Shown piece by piece: positions 1 to 10,950 of a DNA stretch of 64,000 nucleotides. Location: contig OZ022256.1 of the NCBI GenBank assembly GCA_963978905.1, positions 23,666,886 through 23,730,885 of the forward strand, written 5' to 3'. The stretch comes from Trichostrongylus colubriformis. Lineage: Eukaryota; Nematoda; Chromadorea; Rhabditida; Trichostrongylidae. Below the pieces are notes generated by a model that saw only the letters and a program-made list of their open reading frames with translations, was not told where the DNA came from and did not search any database. The position numbers and the translations under genes were made by a program. Every line of letters starts with the position of its first letter. The stretch's first letter is position 1.

Positions 1-671
1 AAAGACCATTCTTGCTTAAGTAGATGTTTTGGAGCTCTTTCTCCCTAGGTGAGGTGGTAAATTATCTACCTTCCTGATACCATCGTGTTGATATGATAGT
101 GAGCATGATACATAGCACATAATGCAAGCAAGGATGATGCATAGCTCAGAGAACGAAACAACGTGCGTAACGCTACAATCAACCAAGAGTGAACTGAAAA
201 GGTTGAATTCAACTGAACCACCCAAGTTCTGTCTATTGAGATGAGAGTAATTTGAAATATTCAGTATGTAGCGAAATGCATAAAAAGAGGCGTGGATATG
301 GTCGCAGCCCTTCTTATGCAATTACACGCGATTTCCACTGAGGGCAGTCAACTCGCGTGCGAACGTCGCTCACCGCACGGCGTCGCCCGGAATCCTGGCA
401 TAAAGCTACACACTCAACAGCGTTCATAGGGTCTCTTCTTCGGCTTTTGAAGATTTTTTTGCATCTCCACTATTATTTTTAGTAGGATTGCGTGAGACAA
501 CGAAATTCGACTGCCTATGGGAATGAAAAGGAACTGGTGATAGTGAGGAACAATGAAAGGACATGGCTAGAATCAGGGAAAACCCTCATTCTCTTCGCCG
601 ATCCTTGCGAGGTCCATGTACAACGCGCCGCTTTTGGTGTTTGGCTGTAGCGACGCAGATCTGGGGCATGT

Positions 672-914
672 GGGGAGTGCCGATCGGTCAAATTTTCGCG
701 CCGCCGCCGCCTTCTGTGAGCGGCGTTTGCAGCTTTATCTGTAAACAGCAACAACGACAACGTAGGCAAATTTCTAGAGCTTCCAAACTGCAATCTTTGA
801 AGTTTCTTCACGGTACCAGTCCATTGCGTTTTGAGCGGAATTATGAACGACTCGTGCTGACGGCACCGATAGTGCGACGCCGCGAAGCGAAAATTCGACC
901 AATCGGCACTCCCG
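672..914. mobile_element. Small TIR element (MITE)
   Basis: A sequence of about 27 bases beginning GGAGTGCCGATCGG (674-700) returns in inverted form at about 884-911 (ending CCAATCGGCACTCC). The interior is GC-rich and carries no supported gene. This is the layout of a non-autonomous DNA transposon. The ORFs running through it on both strands are explained by the GC-rich foldback. No clear target-site duplication was found. Confidence 0.7.
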
Positions 915-1550
915 TGGCACGTGGCAGTGACACGCAGACAGTTAAAAGGAGAGCTCCCTAGTGAGGGGAGGTCAATCTCGGGGTATGCCAGCTCGGATGG
1001 AGCTTTGTTGAGAAGTTAAAGCCCTTCTCTCAGGCGCGTGCTCCGGACAGTGTGCTGCGCCACACTGTGGAGCCTTAGCGAGGAGCTGTGAGCATGTTTT
1101 CAGTACGCATCGTGGAGCACATCTCTTTTCAAATCTCCTTTGGTTATTCATAGTAGTCTTTTCGCCTTCTTGGATATCCAAATTATGTACTTACCCTACT
1201 ATCTTCGAGGTCATGTCAATATGCCAAACACTGATTTCGTTCCAATGGCTATGCGCCAATTTTACACTTGTCGAACCAATGCAGAGCATAACTTATGCCG
1301 CAATGTACCTTTTATTACTCATTTGTATAGTTTTGAATTGGATTCCGTACATTTCAAGATTGTCTACTTTTTTAAGGTGTCTATGGTGTCTGCGAAGAAG
1401 TGGTGAGTAGAACGACGCCTGACGAAGGCAACCGAGCTCTTGCAAATCGCGTATTCACAGATGGAGAAGCGGAGTCGGCCATACCCTGGAATTCTGTACT
1501 TTGTGTTGTTCTAACGGGAGGTCATTGAGTTTTTTTTGCCATTTATAAAT

Positions 1551-1905
1551 CTACTTCAAACGCCTTACGCCGAGGCTACGCACCGTGACTGACTGATCAG
1601 CATCAAAGATGAAGGTGATCTTGTGATCAGCCGGGATACCGAAAATCCCTCCAAGCACAGCAGCCATTTCGGCTAAAATTAGTGTAGTAATGGAAAGGCA
1701 ATTCCAGGGCAATGAAAGGCATAGCGAATACCGTATGTTGTGCGGGGTCGTATCCAGAGCACCGCCCTCTGCTTGTTGTACTCAAATACCACTCTCTGAT
1801 TTTCTATTGTCTCGTTGAGAGCGCTATCAGCAGTACTGCGATCAGTCTCAGTAGCCTTAACCTTGAAGGTCAGCTGTGGCGAACCAAGGGCTGGCCAAGA
1901 CAATA
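1551..1905 (-). CDS. Two-exon coding fragment, function unknown
   Basis: Two minus-strand blocks join in frame across a 59-base GT-AG intron (1673-1731; donor GTATTC, acceptor ATTTTAG). The first exon (1732 to about 1905) reads through residues such as TFKVKATETDRSTAD and VLWIRPRTTY. The second (1672-1551) reads AEMAAVLGGIFGIPADHK and FIFDADQSVTVRSLG, then LGVRRLK and a TAG stop. A possible alternative donor (GTAAGG) lies just before that stop, so the gene may continue downstream. The 5' end was not found; an upstream minus-strand ORF (1857-2045) did not join in phase. Composition looks protein-like rather than random, but I do not recognise the family. The in-frame splice is the main support. 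Confidence 0.5.
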
Positions 1906-2307
1906 GCAACTCGAGGATTGGTGTGTGGAATATTGCTCAAGCAAAAAAAAATTAGTCTTATTTCTTTAATTCTAACTATATGGCAAAAATCTGATGACCG
2001 TCGGAAAGCAGCAATCTCGGTAGCCCGCATTCGCAATCTGTTCACACGAATTTACGTATGAAGGAAGTTCAACCATTTAAAGTGAGACGCTTTGAAATTC
2101 CGTCAAGCTTTCCTCAGCGAATACTCGACCAAATTGGAACAATTTATTATGGTCCTGGCCAATAAAATCCCGTTCGAAGGCTGTCACGCCCACGGAAATA
2201 CCACGGAAGTATTTTACTTTTTCATGGAAATGAAACCTAGGAGGTTCAATAGGATCTCGAATGCTGATACATGTACAAAAACTAGAATTGCAAAATGCCC
2301 CTTCAAA

Positions 2308-2757
2308 GGAATAGTCCACGGGAAAATGAGTTTCTCTGTGACCCATATATTTATGTTGCATTTGCCTAATAAGGGCCGCATGCAAACTTTCGAAAAAGTT
2401 AAAAGTTTTCGAAAAAGCAAAAAAGTTAGAATTCGGCTAAGATACAGCACTACAAAATCTCGGCCGAATGGGCGTTGCCACCGAGCAAGTGCCCACCCTG
2501 CTGTGCGCTGCGGTCGGAGACGCATTGTAGGAACAGGAAGCTACGTAACAGTCCCACTCTCCATTCCCAACCGCGGCGGAAGACGGGACGGGGCTTTTAC
2601 TTAGAGGCCCCGCCCACCCGGTCGAGATTTGGGGAAGCTGTACCTGAGCTGGATTCTCACTTTTTCGCGTGGAACTATGCACGCCGCCCGCATTAGGCAA
2701 ATACCACATAAGTATGTGGGTGAGAAAGAAACTCATTTTCTGTGTACGATTCCTTTA
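2308..2757. mobile_element. Long palindromic MITE, family P2, copy 1
   Basis: The block begins near AAAGGAATAGTCCACGGGAAA and ends near TTTCTGTGTACGATTCCTTT, so the outer arms are inverted copies of each other. The inner arms, around the GC-rich GGGCGG/CCGCCC stretches, are also inverted. The same design and sequence recur at 42806-43245, with a half copy at 56065-56165. No transposase is encoded, so it is probably mobilised in trans. Arms are moderately diverged, so this copy is old. Confidence 0.8.
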
Positions 2758-3017
2758 AGCGTGCAGAGGTGAAAGTTCGCGTGCGATGACTCATTTGCAC
2801 GGTATTTTGCTTGAAGTAACGCACCAACGAGATTACCCGTGCGTGAGGCAGTGATCGCCGTGACGAATTGCCAGCTCTCTTATCTTAGAAGTGGTTATGG
2901 TCGGTTCCACCATTAGACTTGAGGAGTCAAGCCATGCAAAGTACATACTTCGTGAATGAGACATCGTAGACAAATTTTGAGAGCCTCAGCTCGATCCGGA
3001 ACGGAATTTCGGAATCC

Positions 3018-3031
3018 TGGTTCTCATATTA
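3018..3031. repeat. LINE target-site duplication, 3' side
   Basis: TGGTTCTCATATTA occurs here and again at 3913-3926. The two copies exactly bracket the minus-strand LINE, as expected for target-primed reverse transcription. No mismatches are seen over 14 bases. Confidence 0.9.
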
Positions 3032-3912
3032 CTTACTTACTTACTTATCCTCCTTAGCTCGCATCGAGTGCTGCTGTAGGTGCCACTGGAGTGCGCAAGG
3101 TCCTCACAGATCTCCTCCACTGCAATCCCTCCACAGCCACTATCTTTGCTTGCTGAATACTAAGTCTGCAATTAGAGAGATCTTTCGATATCTCTTTCAA
3201 CCATGTCTTCTTCGGTGCTCCGCGCTGAATCTTCCAGTCCTGTGGACGAGTTCTCCATAAGGTCTTATGGGGATATCGTTCCGGCTGCATTCTGCAAACA
3301 TGGCCAAACCAACGAAGCCGTCGTTGTTGAATTTCCATTTCGACGGTTGTTTGGCGACAGCATCGTTGCCTTATCACTTCGTTTTTCAGTCTGTCGCGAA
3401 GCGAGACACCGAATATACGTCTAAGGCATCTCATTTGGAAGGATTCCAATTTTCGGATGTCAGATCGCAGTAATGTCCAAGTTTCAGAGCCGTAAGGAAG
3501 TACTGGTAGCACCAGGGAGCGAAAGATCTTCATTTTCAAGTGTATCGTTATGTTATGTTTCTTCCATACACACCAAGAAAGTGTACCAAAAACTTTGATG
3601 CTGAGCCGATCCGACACACAACTTTTGCTGATGAAGCTACTTTCTTCACCTCCACAGTCGAGCCCAGATACTTGAAATGTGAAACTTGTTTAAAAACATT
3701 TCCATTCAGATGCACCCGCGCAGCACTTCCGTCAGATGTGAAAACCTTCTTTTTATTAGTATTGATGACTAATCCATACGCCCCTGCAGCTCTTTCAATT
3801 CTGGACACTATTTCACAAGCTTCAGTATCATCATTGGCAAAGATAGCGACGTCATCAGCATACATGATATCCGTGATGAATTGTCCCTCTCCAAACTGTA
3901 TGCCTGTTCTCA
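3032..3912 (-). mobile_element. 5'-truncated RTE-like LINE insertion
   Basis: A minus-strand retrotransposon fragment whose reverse-transcriptase palm carries FITDIMYADDVAIFAND, with the catalytic YADD intact. The RT then continues as FKYLGSTVE, YGSETWTL and LRWFGHVCRM, the usual C-terminal half of these non-LTR polymerases. A frameshift near 3590-3600 separates the two reading frames (3970-3548 and 3617-3054). The 3' end (low coordinates) carries a short TAAG microsatellite tail at 3031-3048. A perfect 14-bp duplication flanks the insert. The endonuclease and N-terminal RT are missing because of 5' truncation, so this copy was dead on arrival. The perfect duplication with one frameshift suggests a fairly young insertion. 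Confidence 0.95.
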
Positions 3913-3926
3913 TGGTTCTCATATTA
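3913..3926. repeat. LINE target-site duplication, 5' side
   Basis: Second copy of TGGTTCTCATATTA, matching 3018-3031 perfectly. It marks the 5' truncation point of the LINE. Confidence 0.9.
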
Positions 3927-4641
3927 GTAATCAGCATTTGAGACCCACCTACGATCCGCCAAGGTCTCATTACATAGTTTTATGGGTAGTTAAAACCTTC
4001 CCTGGTTGAAGGACTACGGCATCATCAGGAAAGCTTATGCTGCCAAAAGACCAAAATTAGACTGTCCGAATTATTACAAATGCAATCAACATTATTCGAG
4101 AAAATTAAGATTTAGGTAAGTTATTACTGCACAAAAAGCGGCCATATTTTCTGTAGAACAGAAAAACCGCTCCTTTGCAATCGCGGTACGGTAACTTCGG
4201 CCTTTGGTTCGGTTCGGTTTTCGCACCAGGTGCGATACTACGAATATTTCCCTCTGGTTATTCTTGGTCGCGTTCCCAGCTTCATGTGAGGAACTTCCGT
4301 CATTACGTAAATTCTGTTCGCTGAATTTCTGGATAAGTAATTTCATTATTTTATGTATATCAAATGGCAAAGCAGCACGTGGATAATGTGAACAACATGC
4401 CGAGGTTGCAAGGAGAGAGAACTCGGAGAATTTCGTTATAGTTTCGTTGTGTAGTGCTCTGATGTTGCAGTAACGCCTCATTCCATGTAAGTAATAAGGA
4501 AGGTGTCGTATGTAGACCGTATTGTTGAGAAAGTCGCTTTTTCCAAAAAGTTCCCTTGACGCAGTGCTTGACTGTGAGTCGTACAGAATATCAGCAACGC
4601 GGTTGAATTAGAAAAAAAGTTCAGAGTTATGTTACCAAGAG
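3927..4641. other. No supported gene
   Basis: Several overlapping ORFs of up to 129 codons occur on both strands, but none shows a recognisable motif or a convincing splice. I see no repeat structure here. Confidence 0.5.
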
Positions 4642-4877
4642 TTCTTGATGGATATGAAGTCCGATGCTACATGGCCCAGAATCAGCGCAATTTTCAAATG
4701 AGTGCGGATTACGCAACATAGCCGGAAGTGCTGATTACATTGGGCTTCTACTTAACATGAATTCTACTCACATAGCATCCCAAAACCAATATAGCGAAAG
4801 GAAAAGCTTTGAACGAGTACCAGAAAGATTCAAGCTCCCTGGTAGTTGTCACAAGTATGCTGAGCTATGGACAAACG
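4642..4877 (+). repeat. 236-bp direct repeat, copy 1
   Basis: Nearly identical to 5362-5597. Only one difference was found by eye over 236 bases (GCAACATAG here, GCAACGTAG there), at an offset of exactly 720 bp. Both copies start at TTCTTGATGG and end at GGACAAACG. A plus-strand frame of about 71 codons starting at 4664 is open in both, with one I/V change. One substitution is too few to argue for coding selection. Confidence 0.95.
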
Positions 4878-5361
4878 CTTCGGTCTCGGAGGGAACTTGA
4901 ACCTGCATTACCAACAACAACTTTCGCGTCGCGGGCTACGACGAAGCTCAGCAGCTATCAAAAATCAAAAGCTCCCTGAACAATTTTTCTAAATGATGGA
5001 GCTGTACGCGGAAAAATCTTTAATTCGGTGCGGTACTTTTCCATACTAATAAGCCTACGACGTAGCTGTTTAACGTTAAAAACAACACTCTTTTTCAGTT
5101 TTCAATGTTGTTCTTGAGCTACATAAGCACTTGAAAGTTCCTCACCTGGATTTCATAAAAAAAAATTTCAATGAATTTCTGCTTATGAAAGTACATGACT
5201 TAGAGCGGAGCCTGAGTGATCATTGTTAAATGGCACCGAGAAAGTGACCAAGTTCATTGTTTGAGAAGAATTGTGTTCTTGGGTCACATTTGCCTCGAAC
5301 AAAATAAGGCCATGGAAAGCCATGCGTCTTACTGTGTTTCATCTCATATGTGTTTCTGTGT

Positions 5362-5597
5362 TTCTTGATGGATATGAAGTCCGATGCTACATGGCCCAGA
5401 ATCAGCGCAATTTTCAAATGAGTGCGGATTACGCAACGTAGCCGGAAGTGCTGATTACATTGGGCTTCTACTTAACATGAATTCTACTCACATAGCATCC
5501 CAAAACCAATATAGCGAAAGGAAAAGCTTTGAACGAGTACCAGAAAGATTCAAGCTCCCTGGTAGTTGTCACAAGTATGCTGAGCTATGGACAAACG
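5362..5597 (+). repeat. 236-bp direct repeat, copy 2
   Basis: Second copy of the 4642-4877 sequence. Its right end runs directly into a perfect 16-bp-stem hairpin, which the first copy lacks. The near identity implies a recent duplication, gene conversion, or an assembly artefact. Confidence 0.95.
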
Positions 5598-5634
5598 AGA
5601 ATTTGAAGGCTGGACGATAGCCTTCAAATTCTCG
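5596..5634. repeat. Perfect 16-bp inverted repeat (hairpin)
   Basis: CGAGAATTTGAAGGCT (5596-5611) is followed by a 7-base spacer and its exact complement AGCCTTCAAATTCTCG (5619-5634). The stem abuts the end of the second 236-bp repeat and is followed by T-rich sequence. Function unknown. It may be a fold-back scar of the duplication event. Confidence 0.9.
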
Positions 5635-6208
5635 TATTTTTTCTTCCTTATGTTGTTATGGAATTGATCATTTCTTTAAAAACCTTGGATTCCTTGATGA
5701 ATCGCACTCATGAGTGAGAAATGTAGTAATGAAATAAAGTGAACAACAGAAACTCTGATAATGTAAGCAACTGGAAAGCCACGTTTGAAGTCCTTCAGAC
5801 CTCGTCTTATTCTTGATGGGGATTCGTATTCAAGCGAATTCCTTTTAAATCTGAGGCTCGGCTTTAAGTGAGAAGCCCTTCAAGCTCTGCCTCCAAGGGA
5901 GGGGATTGAGGCGCCCATCAAAGCCCCGTAGCGAAAGTGGACGACTTCTGTGATCTATTATTGCTATGCTCCAAATACTGTGAGCCAGTAGTGTGGCGTA
6001 TAACTTCTGGCTCATCCCTGATGTTTCTAAACATGAAGTGCAAAGAGTGTGCACAGAAGGATACAGAAGGATCATCATAGGTGGTGGCAGCGCATATTGC
6101 TTATAACTTCAGTGGTGATCACTAACTTGAACATTGAATGTGCTTTTGAGATGGAGTCATTAATGGACGGGTACTCTTTATCCCACTCTAAATCATAGCT
6201 CAACTCTT

Positions 6209-6391
6209 AGGTCGCCGTCAGACCTTACGATGTTTGCGTTCTTGCGAGTTTGCGGTGTCGCGGCTCCGCACGCGAAGTTACGACATTGCACAATCTCAAG
6301 GTCGTAGTATTGCCTGCGAATGTGCGATGACGCAAAATCGCAGAATCGCGAAATCGCAAAAACGCAAGGTCGCGAAGTCTGACGGGGGCCT
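6209..6391. mobile_element. Small MITE with GTCAGAC-type ends
   Basis: AGGTCGCCGTCAGACCTT at the left pairs with GAAGTCTGACGGGGGCCT at the right (about 17 bases, a few mismatches). The interior is a degenerate run of 9-10-base units such as GCAAAATCGCAGAATCGCGA. The right end resembles sequences at 45509-45604 and 63466-63520, so this is a dispersed family. Confidence 0.7.
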
Positions 6392-7119
6392 CACAGCTTT
6401 TGAAAACTACCTACAGGCATACAAAGGATCGCGCCGTTGCGCGAAAGTGCATATATGTTCGTAATTAATAGTCTATTAAGAAAATGCTGCATGGAAAATA
6501 TTGTTTGTAGTTTTTTTTTTCAACCGTGGTGTCGATGGATAAACGTGTGGAATTTCTGATCATGATCATAACGTGGCTCAGTTTGCGAACTTTCTCACAG
6601 AATGAGCACCATTTTCGTGGGAGCTTACATAGTTAGCGGTAGATCAGAGAAGTATGACGGTCAATCGAGGCCTTCGGACTGAAACTCCTTCAATTTCCTT
6701 GAAGGTCATATCGTGAAGATAAGGTAGCACACACTCATTTTTGAGTTTTGGCGAATCAAAACTACCTAAGATGGTCAAGCACATCCGTATAAGAAAGGTG
6801 GGTACTTTTAGATATCACCTTTAATCATCAACGCTCATCGCTTTCTGTTATACTACTTGAAGCGCTTCGATTAACCGAAATCTTGAGCACATTCTCATTC
6901 CTGCACTTCTAGAACCCGAGATAAACTCTTCCATTCAGCACACTCCTCTCCTTGCAAGGCCAGCGTTAGCAATTGCCTTTGCTGCGACTCGAGTAGTCCG
7001 AAAAGCGCCTTTTTCAGCTCTTTCAAATCCTCTAACAGATAAACTCTATTGAATTCCAAGAAAAGCCTAAATGCAGAAATAGCAATTTTTATCTATTTAA
7101 GGAGCACTTCAAGTAAGTT
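6392..7119. other. No supported gene
   Basis: I see no coding region, RNA gene or repeat that I can support in this interval. Confidence 0.5.
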
Positions 7120-7185
7120 GATCTTAGTTGAAGCGCTTTAAAATTCGGATTATGATCTTAGTTGGAGCGCTTTAAAATTCGGATT
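7120..7185. repeat. Tandem duplication, two copies of about 32 bp
   Basis: GATCTTAGTTGAAGCGCTTT plus the following AAAATTCGGATT occurs at 7120-7151. It repeats at 7154-7185 with one base changed. Confidence 0.85.
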
Positions 7186-8990
7186 TATTTTATGAACGCG
7201 CAAACCCGCAAAACCAGCCACCACTTTCCGTACAGCCTGACAGTCACTCACCGTTTCGCATCGTGCCAGTCTAGTAATTGTTTCCGCGGAAGGAGCAACA
7301 CAATTAGTGTGAGCTGAAATTTCAGGTTGACTCTCACACGACATCATCTCCCTTACTACGACATGATCGATTGACTGCTCTGAGCTTTTTTCAAATGTTT
7401 GAACGCACTTCCTTCCCCACTTCTCTACGGTCTACGTCAGTCCTGGACCAGTAATGCTTTTTTCAACCCTTGCAATTTTGAGGCCAGTATAGCTACTCGA
7501 AGAACATATATAATATCCGCGGACTTACCCACATACCAATCGACATAGGAAAGCGATCGAAATGTCGACACAGTAAATGGTTTATATATTGAAGGGACTC
7601 TCATCCACAACACTTCCATCCTTTCATTGTTCGCTTTACCTTGGTGTTCTTTTCGCGTTGTAATTGTAGGTAAGGTGCTGATGCATTGCAATGTCATGCA
7701 ACGTAAAGCTAACTGTAGTGGTCATCTGCGCAAGGTAGTGGGAAGGACCTTTGGCATAGTTAGATGAGGATGCTTTGCGAGTGCCCTACGTTGAGATCCT
7801 CTGTAAATTCAAAAAGGTGTTGGAATGCCCTTAATTTAGCTAAGAGGTAATTACACTACCTACTCCAAACAACTCTGTGAGCATAGAAACATAAGTCGAC
7901 CGATGGCGACAACGTCTATCTATGAACGGAGAACAGACACTAGATTCGTCTGTGACGAGCGGCCACTTAGGTGGTATAGTTATTCCGCTTCTACACGGAG
8001 CAACTGTACCACTCCAGTTCAGCATACAACTACTTAATGGTGTTGAGTGTCATGTAAATTGTTTCGTGTAGGAGGGTAACAACAAGTGAACATGGCAGTC
8101 AGTATCATTAGGTAATTGTGAATGCTCATGGCATCGAATATCCAGGATCAATGACACAGTTAACAGGATGCTGCCATCAAAAAGGCATTCAGCATTCGCG
8201 TAACCATTTTCCACTGCGCCTTTCAAGATGTGTTCAAGGTGGTACCAATGGAAATTTTCGCACTCATGGTGCAAAGTAACGATAACTTGCGAAAATCAAA
8301 AGATCATGTGATACCAAAAATCTGAGTCAACCGTAAGTATTGTCAGGTAATTAGGTAAAAACCTGGCTTGAAGAGAGTCATAGAAAGGGCACTATTCAAC
8401 TATCACGACACCAAATACCACGAGTTGTTCACAAAAATTCTCGCCTCGCTGATCACTTACTTTCAATGTAACACTCGTTGGAGGCGCTTACGTCAATCAT
8501 GCCACTACAGCGTTGCTTATGTAGTAGCTAACACCACAGTGTGCCACTATTTTCGTCTAAGCTTACGAAGGGAGGGGAGCTTTCCTAGGGCAGTTGAATA
8601 AAGCCAAAAAAGGAATAGAATGTTTTCAAAAGAAAATAACGAACTCGAGATATCTATCTTCTATTGTACATAGAAGCCACCAACCTGAACCCCTGTTTGT
8701 CGGTAGGTTTTGTCGGCATCTCCGTCCGTTCGTAAGTGAATAATTGCGAATAGGGAATGATAGAACAAAACAACCGCTCTATTTAGGGAGAAATTGACGG
8801 ATGTTGGAGTGTCATTGTGAGACCATTTTATCTTTATGACAGCACCTCCTACTTATTCTAAACACCTATTTTGCACACTCCTCGTCTCCTGTGTGCTGAC
8901 GTCGCGCTATGTTGGTACGCTAGGATAGCGTGCAGGTATGCTGAGTTGTCGGAGGAACACTGCCATTTGGACTAGACCGATCACAGAGTA
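7186..8990. other. No supported gene
   Basis: Minus-strand ORFs of 61-86 codons occur at 7437-7697, 7840-8025 and 8050-8274, and a plus-strand ORF at 8368-8601. None has a motif, family resemblance or clear splice partner, and I treat them as unproven. Confidence 0.45.
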
Positions 8991-8993
8991 AGC

Positions 8994-9034
8994 ATCACAG
9001 CATTGTGTAAATGGATCACAGCATTGTGTAAATG
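8994..9034. repeat. Two-copy 21-bp tandem repeat
   Basis: ATCACAGCATTGTGTAAATG occurs at 8994-9013 and again at 9015-9034, separated by a single G. Confidence 0.85.
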
Positions 9035-9071
9035 AAAACGACTGCAGTCTTTATCACACATCATGGCCGGC

Positions 9072-9371
9072 TCAAACAGCTATCATAAAGTGCGTAGATG
9101 GCCGGAAGCGGATGGTGTACTTAACCATCACAGAGAACACTCTCCGATTCTTGTGACTAATGGGTGACTCCAATGGACGTGTGGATGAATGCGGATTTGG
9201 TAATGTTGTCAGTGCCGTGTGACGCACGAGGTACATCAGGTACCCAAAACTGGTGTTCAGATATGTCACGAATAAGGCTTTTCGAACTGGTTCATAAATT
9301 TCGTAAATGCCACTTTTAACTACGCGGTATACTTCGCACATAACATGACATTGGCAAAGAGTAGTATACAC
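9072..9371 (-). CDS. Unassigned ORF, possibly a transporter exon
   Basis: A 99-codon minus-strand ORF contains VRKALFVTYLNTSFGYLMYL. This faintly recalls the first transmembrane region of SLC35F-type carriers, where a basic segment precedes a T/N/T/S-containing helix. A potential donor (GGGTACCTG) sits right after that segment. No second exon could be joined, and the rest of the ORF has no membrane-protein character. The resemblance is an impression and could be chance. Confidence 0.2.
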   Translation of the reverse strand: MYTTLCQCHVMCEVYRVVKSGIYEIYEPVRKALFVTYLNTSFGYLMYLVRHTALTTLPNPHSSTRPLESPISHKNRRVFSVMVKYTIRFRPSTHFMIAV

Positions 9372-9783
9372 GTATAAAATTATGTTGGCAGGCGTATAAC
9401 TTTATCCAATTTACGCTTATGCAGGTGGACTCATCTATAGGTCATATCATCTATGGGCCATCCATTGGCATCCATTGGCCACTTATTAGCCATGGAAATT
9501 GGAGTTCGGCGATTGTACCCCTCCCACCCCCCCCCCCCTCCTCCTCCTCACTGGTGTGGATTCCCACTATACATTTTTTTCCGGGCCTCACAATATAACG
9601 GAGCCAAGCAGGACTTGGTGAAAAAGACTGTGATCGTTTTCATTTACGTCATTACCTACTCTTTGATCGATTTAACCTACGGCACAATCTCCCATAACCC
9701 ATACCTGTATGCCATCCCACTATCCTGACACCTTTGCGGCGTCAGCACACTGTTGGCGGGAGTACAAAATAGGTGTTTATATA

Positions 9784-10463
9784 TTGGGTAGTCTAAAAAG
9801 TTTTTTTCGTATTTTCAAATATCGCTTTTTCCCTCCAAACTGCTTTCCAGCAATCTCTTCTGTACATACACATGTAGTACAAGTCCACACGCATCTATAG
9901 ATATTATTGTCTTCCATCTCCCGGATAACCCTTTTCGGCAAAATAAACAAATCAACGGTCAACCTCATTTTCAATACAAAAATTATAAAAATTTTTTTCT
10001 TTAAATGGCGTTAGACAGGGAAAGGAAAAGGTGATAATCCGATGGAGCAAGATGCGGGCTATAAGGTGGATGGCGCAGCAATTTTTATCCAAGCTCGAGA
10101 AATTTTTGGCGAGTCATTTTTCCACCAAAGGTAAAATTTTTTTAAATCTTTTCTTTTGAAAAATTCTCGAGCTCGGATAAAAATTGCTGCTTTATAGCGC
10201 TGATCTTGCTCCATTGGATTATCACCTTTTCCTTTCCCTGTCTAACGCCATTCAAAGAAAAAAAAATTGGAATTGAAAATGAGGTGACTTCTGATATTTT
10301 TATTTTGCCGAAAAGGGTTATCCGGGAGATGGAAGACAATAATACCTGTAGATGCGTGTGGACTTGTACTACATATATATGTACAGAAGAAATTTTGTGG
10401 AAAGCAGTTTTGAGGGAAAGAGCGGTATTTAAAAATACGAAAAGACTTTTTAGACTACCTAAT
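9784..10463. mobile_element. Foldback element with mariner-like ends, about 680 bp
   Basis: The left end TTGGGTAGTCTAAAAAG and the right end, whose complement begins TTAGGTAGTCTAAAAAG, are each flanked by TA. The arms continue as imperfect inverted copies for roughly 300 bases each. They share CATCTCCCGGATAACCCTTT and CACCTTTTCCTTTCCCTG in opposite orientation and meet near 10105-10140. The TA flanks and ends suggest a mariner-type transposase acting in trans. The interior encodes nothing recognisable. Confidence 0.85.
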
Positions 10464-10834
10464 ATGTGGGAGAGCTATCATAAGACTGTCTTGCAGTGAC
10501 ACTCTGACATCCATTAGATTCTGCTCACTTGGAGACAGTAATAGGGATAATGTGGATGATAGGGAAGCCCAGAAAAAGGTACTCACTTGGAAAATAGGAT
10601 TCTGGGCAGCGTAATTGCGGCAAAATTCCTCACGCATACAGCACCCCTGAACCGTGACGAAGACGGCTTTTTTAGTTCCAAGCGGCTTTCTCATCCCAGC
10701 CCGCCTCCTAGGGTTGACTTTGTCGAGGAATGACTGAGATGTAGATCAGTGAGCATGATAGCACAATGATACTTGCCGTATCGTATTGGAGCCGTATTGA
10801 TCAAAATCACGTGGTGCTTGACGTGTCAGCTTTC

Positions 10835-10950
10835 GCGGTGAAAACAAGCGTGAACACATGCGTTTTGAGAATGGACTGTCGAAAAAAAAAACCAGTGTGT
10901 GAGATGCTTGCTGGCAGTAGACATTCGTTGCCTACATCACCGCGGTCATG
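10835..10950. repeat. Diverged dispersed repeat, copy A
   Basis: The stretch around GAGAATGGACTGTCGAAAAA through GTTGCCTACATCACCGCGG is about 80% alike to 11700-11795 by eye, in the same orientation. It carries no recognisable gene. Confidence 0.6.

Noticed and set aside
563..961. 132-codon plus-strand ORF
   Set aside because: It runs across a GC-rich TIR element; open frames on both strands are expected there and no motif is present.
2092..2604. 170-codon plus-strand ORF
   Set aside because: Its second half is inside palindromic family P2, and the paralogous element at 42.8 kb does not keep the frame.
9072..9371. Firm SLC35-type transporter call
   Set aside because: Only one short segment is suggestive, no neighbouring exon fits, and the rest of the ORF is not membrane-like.
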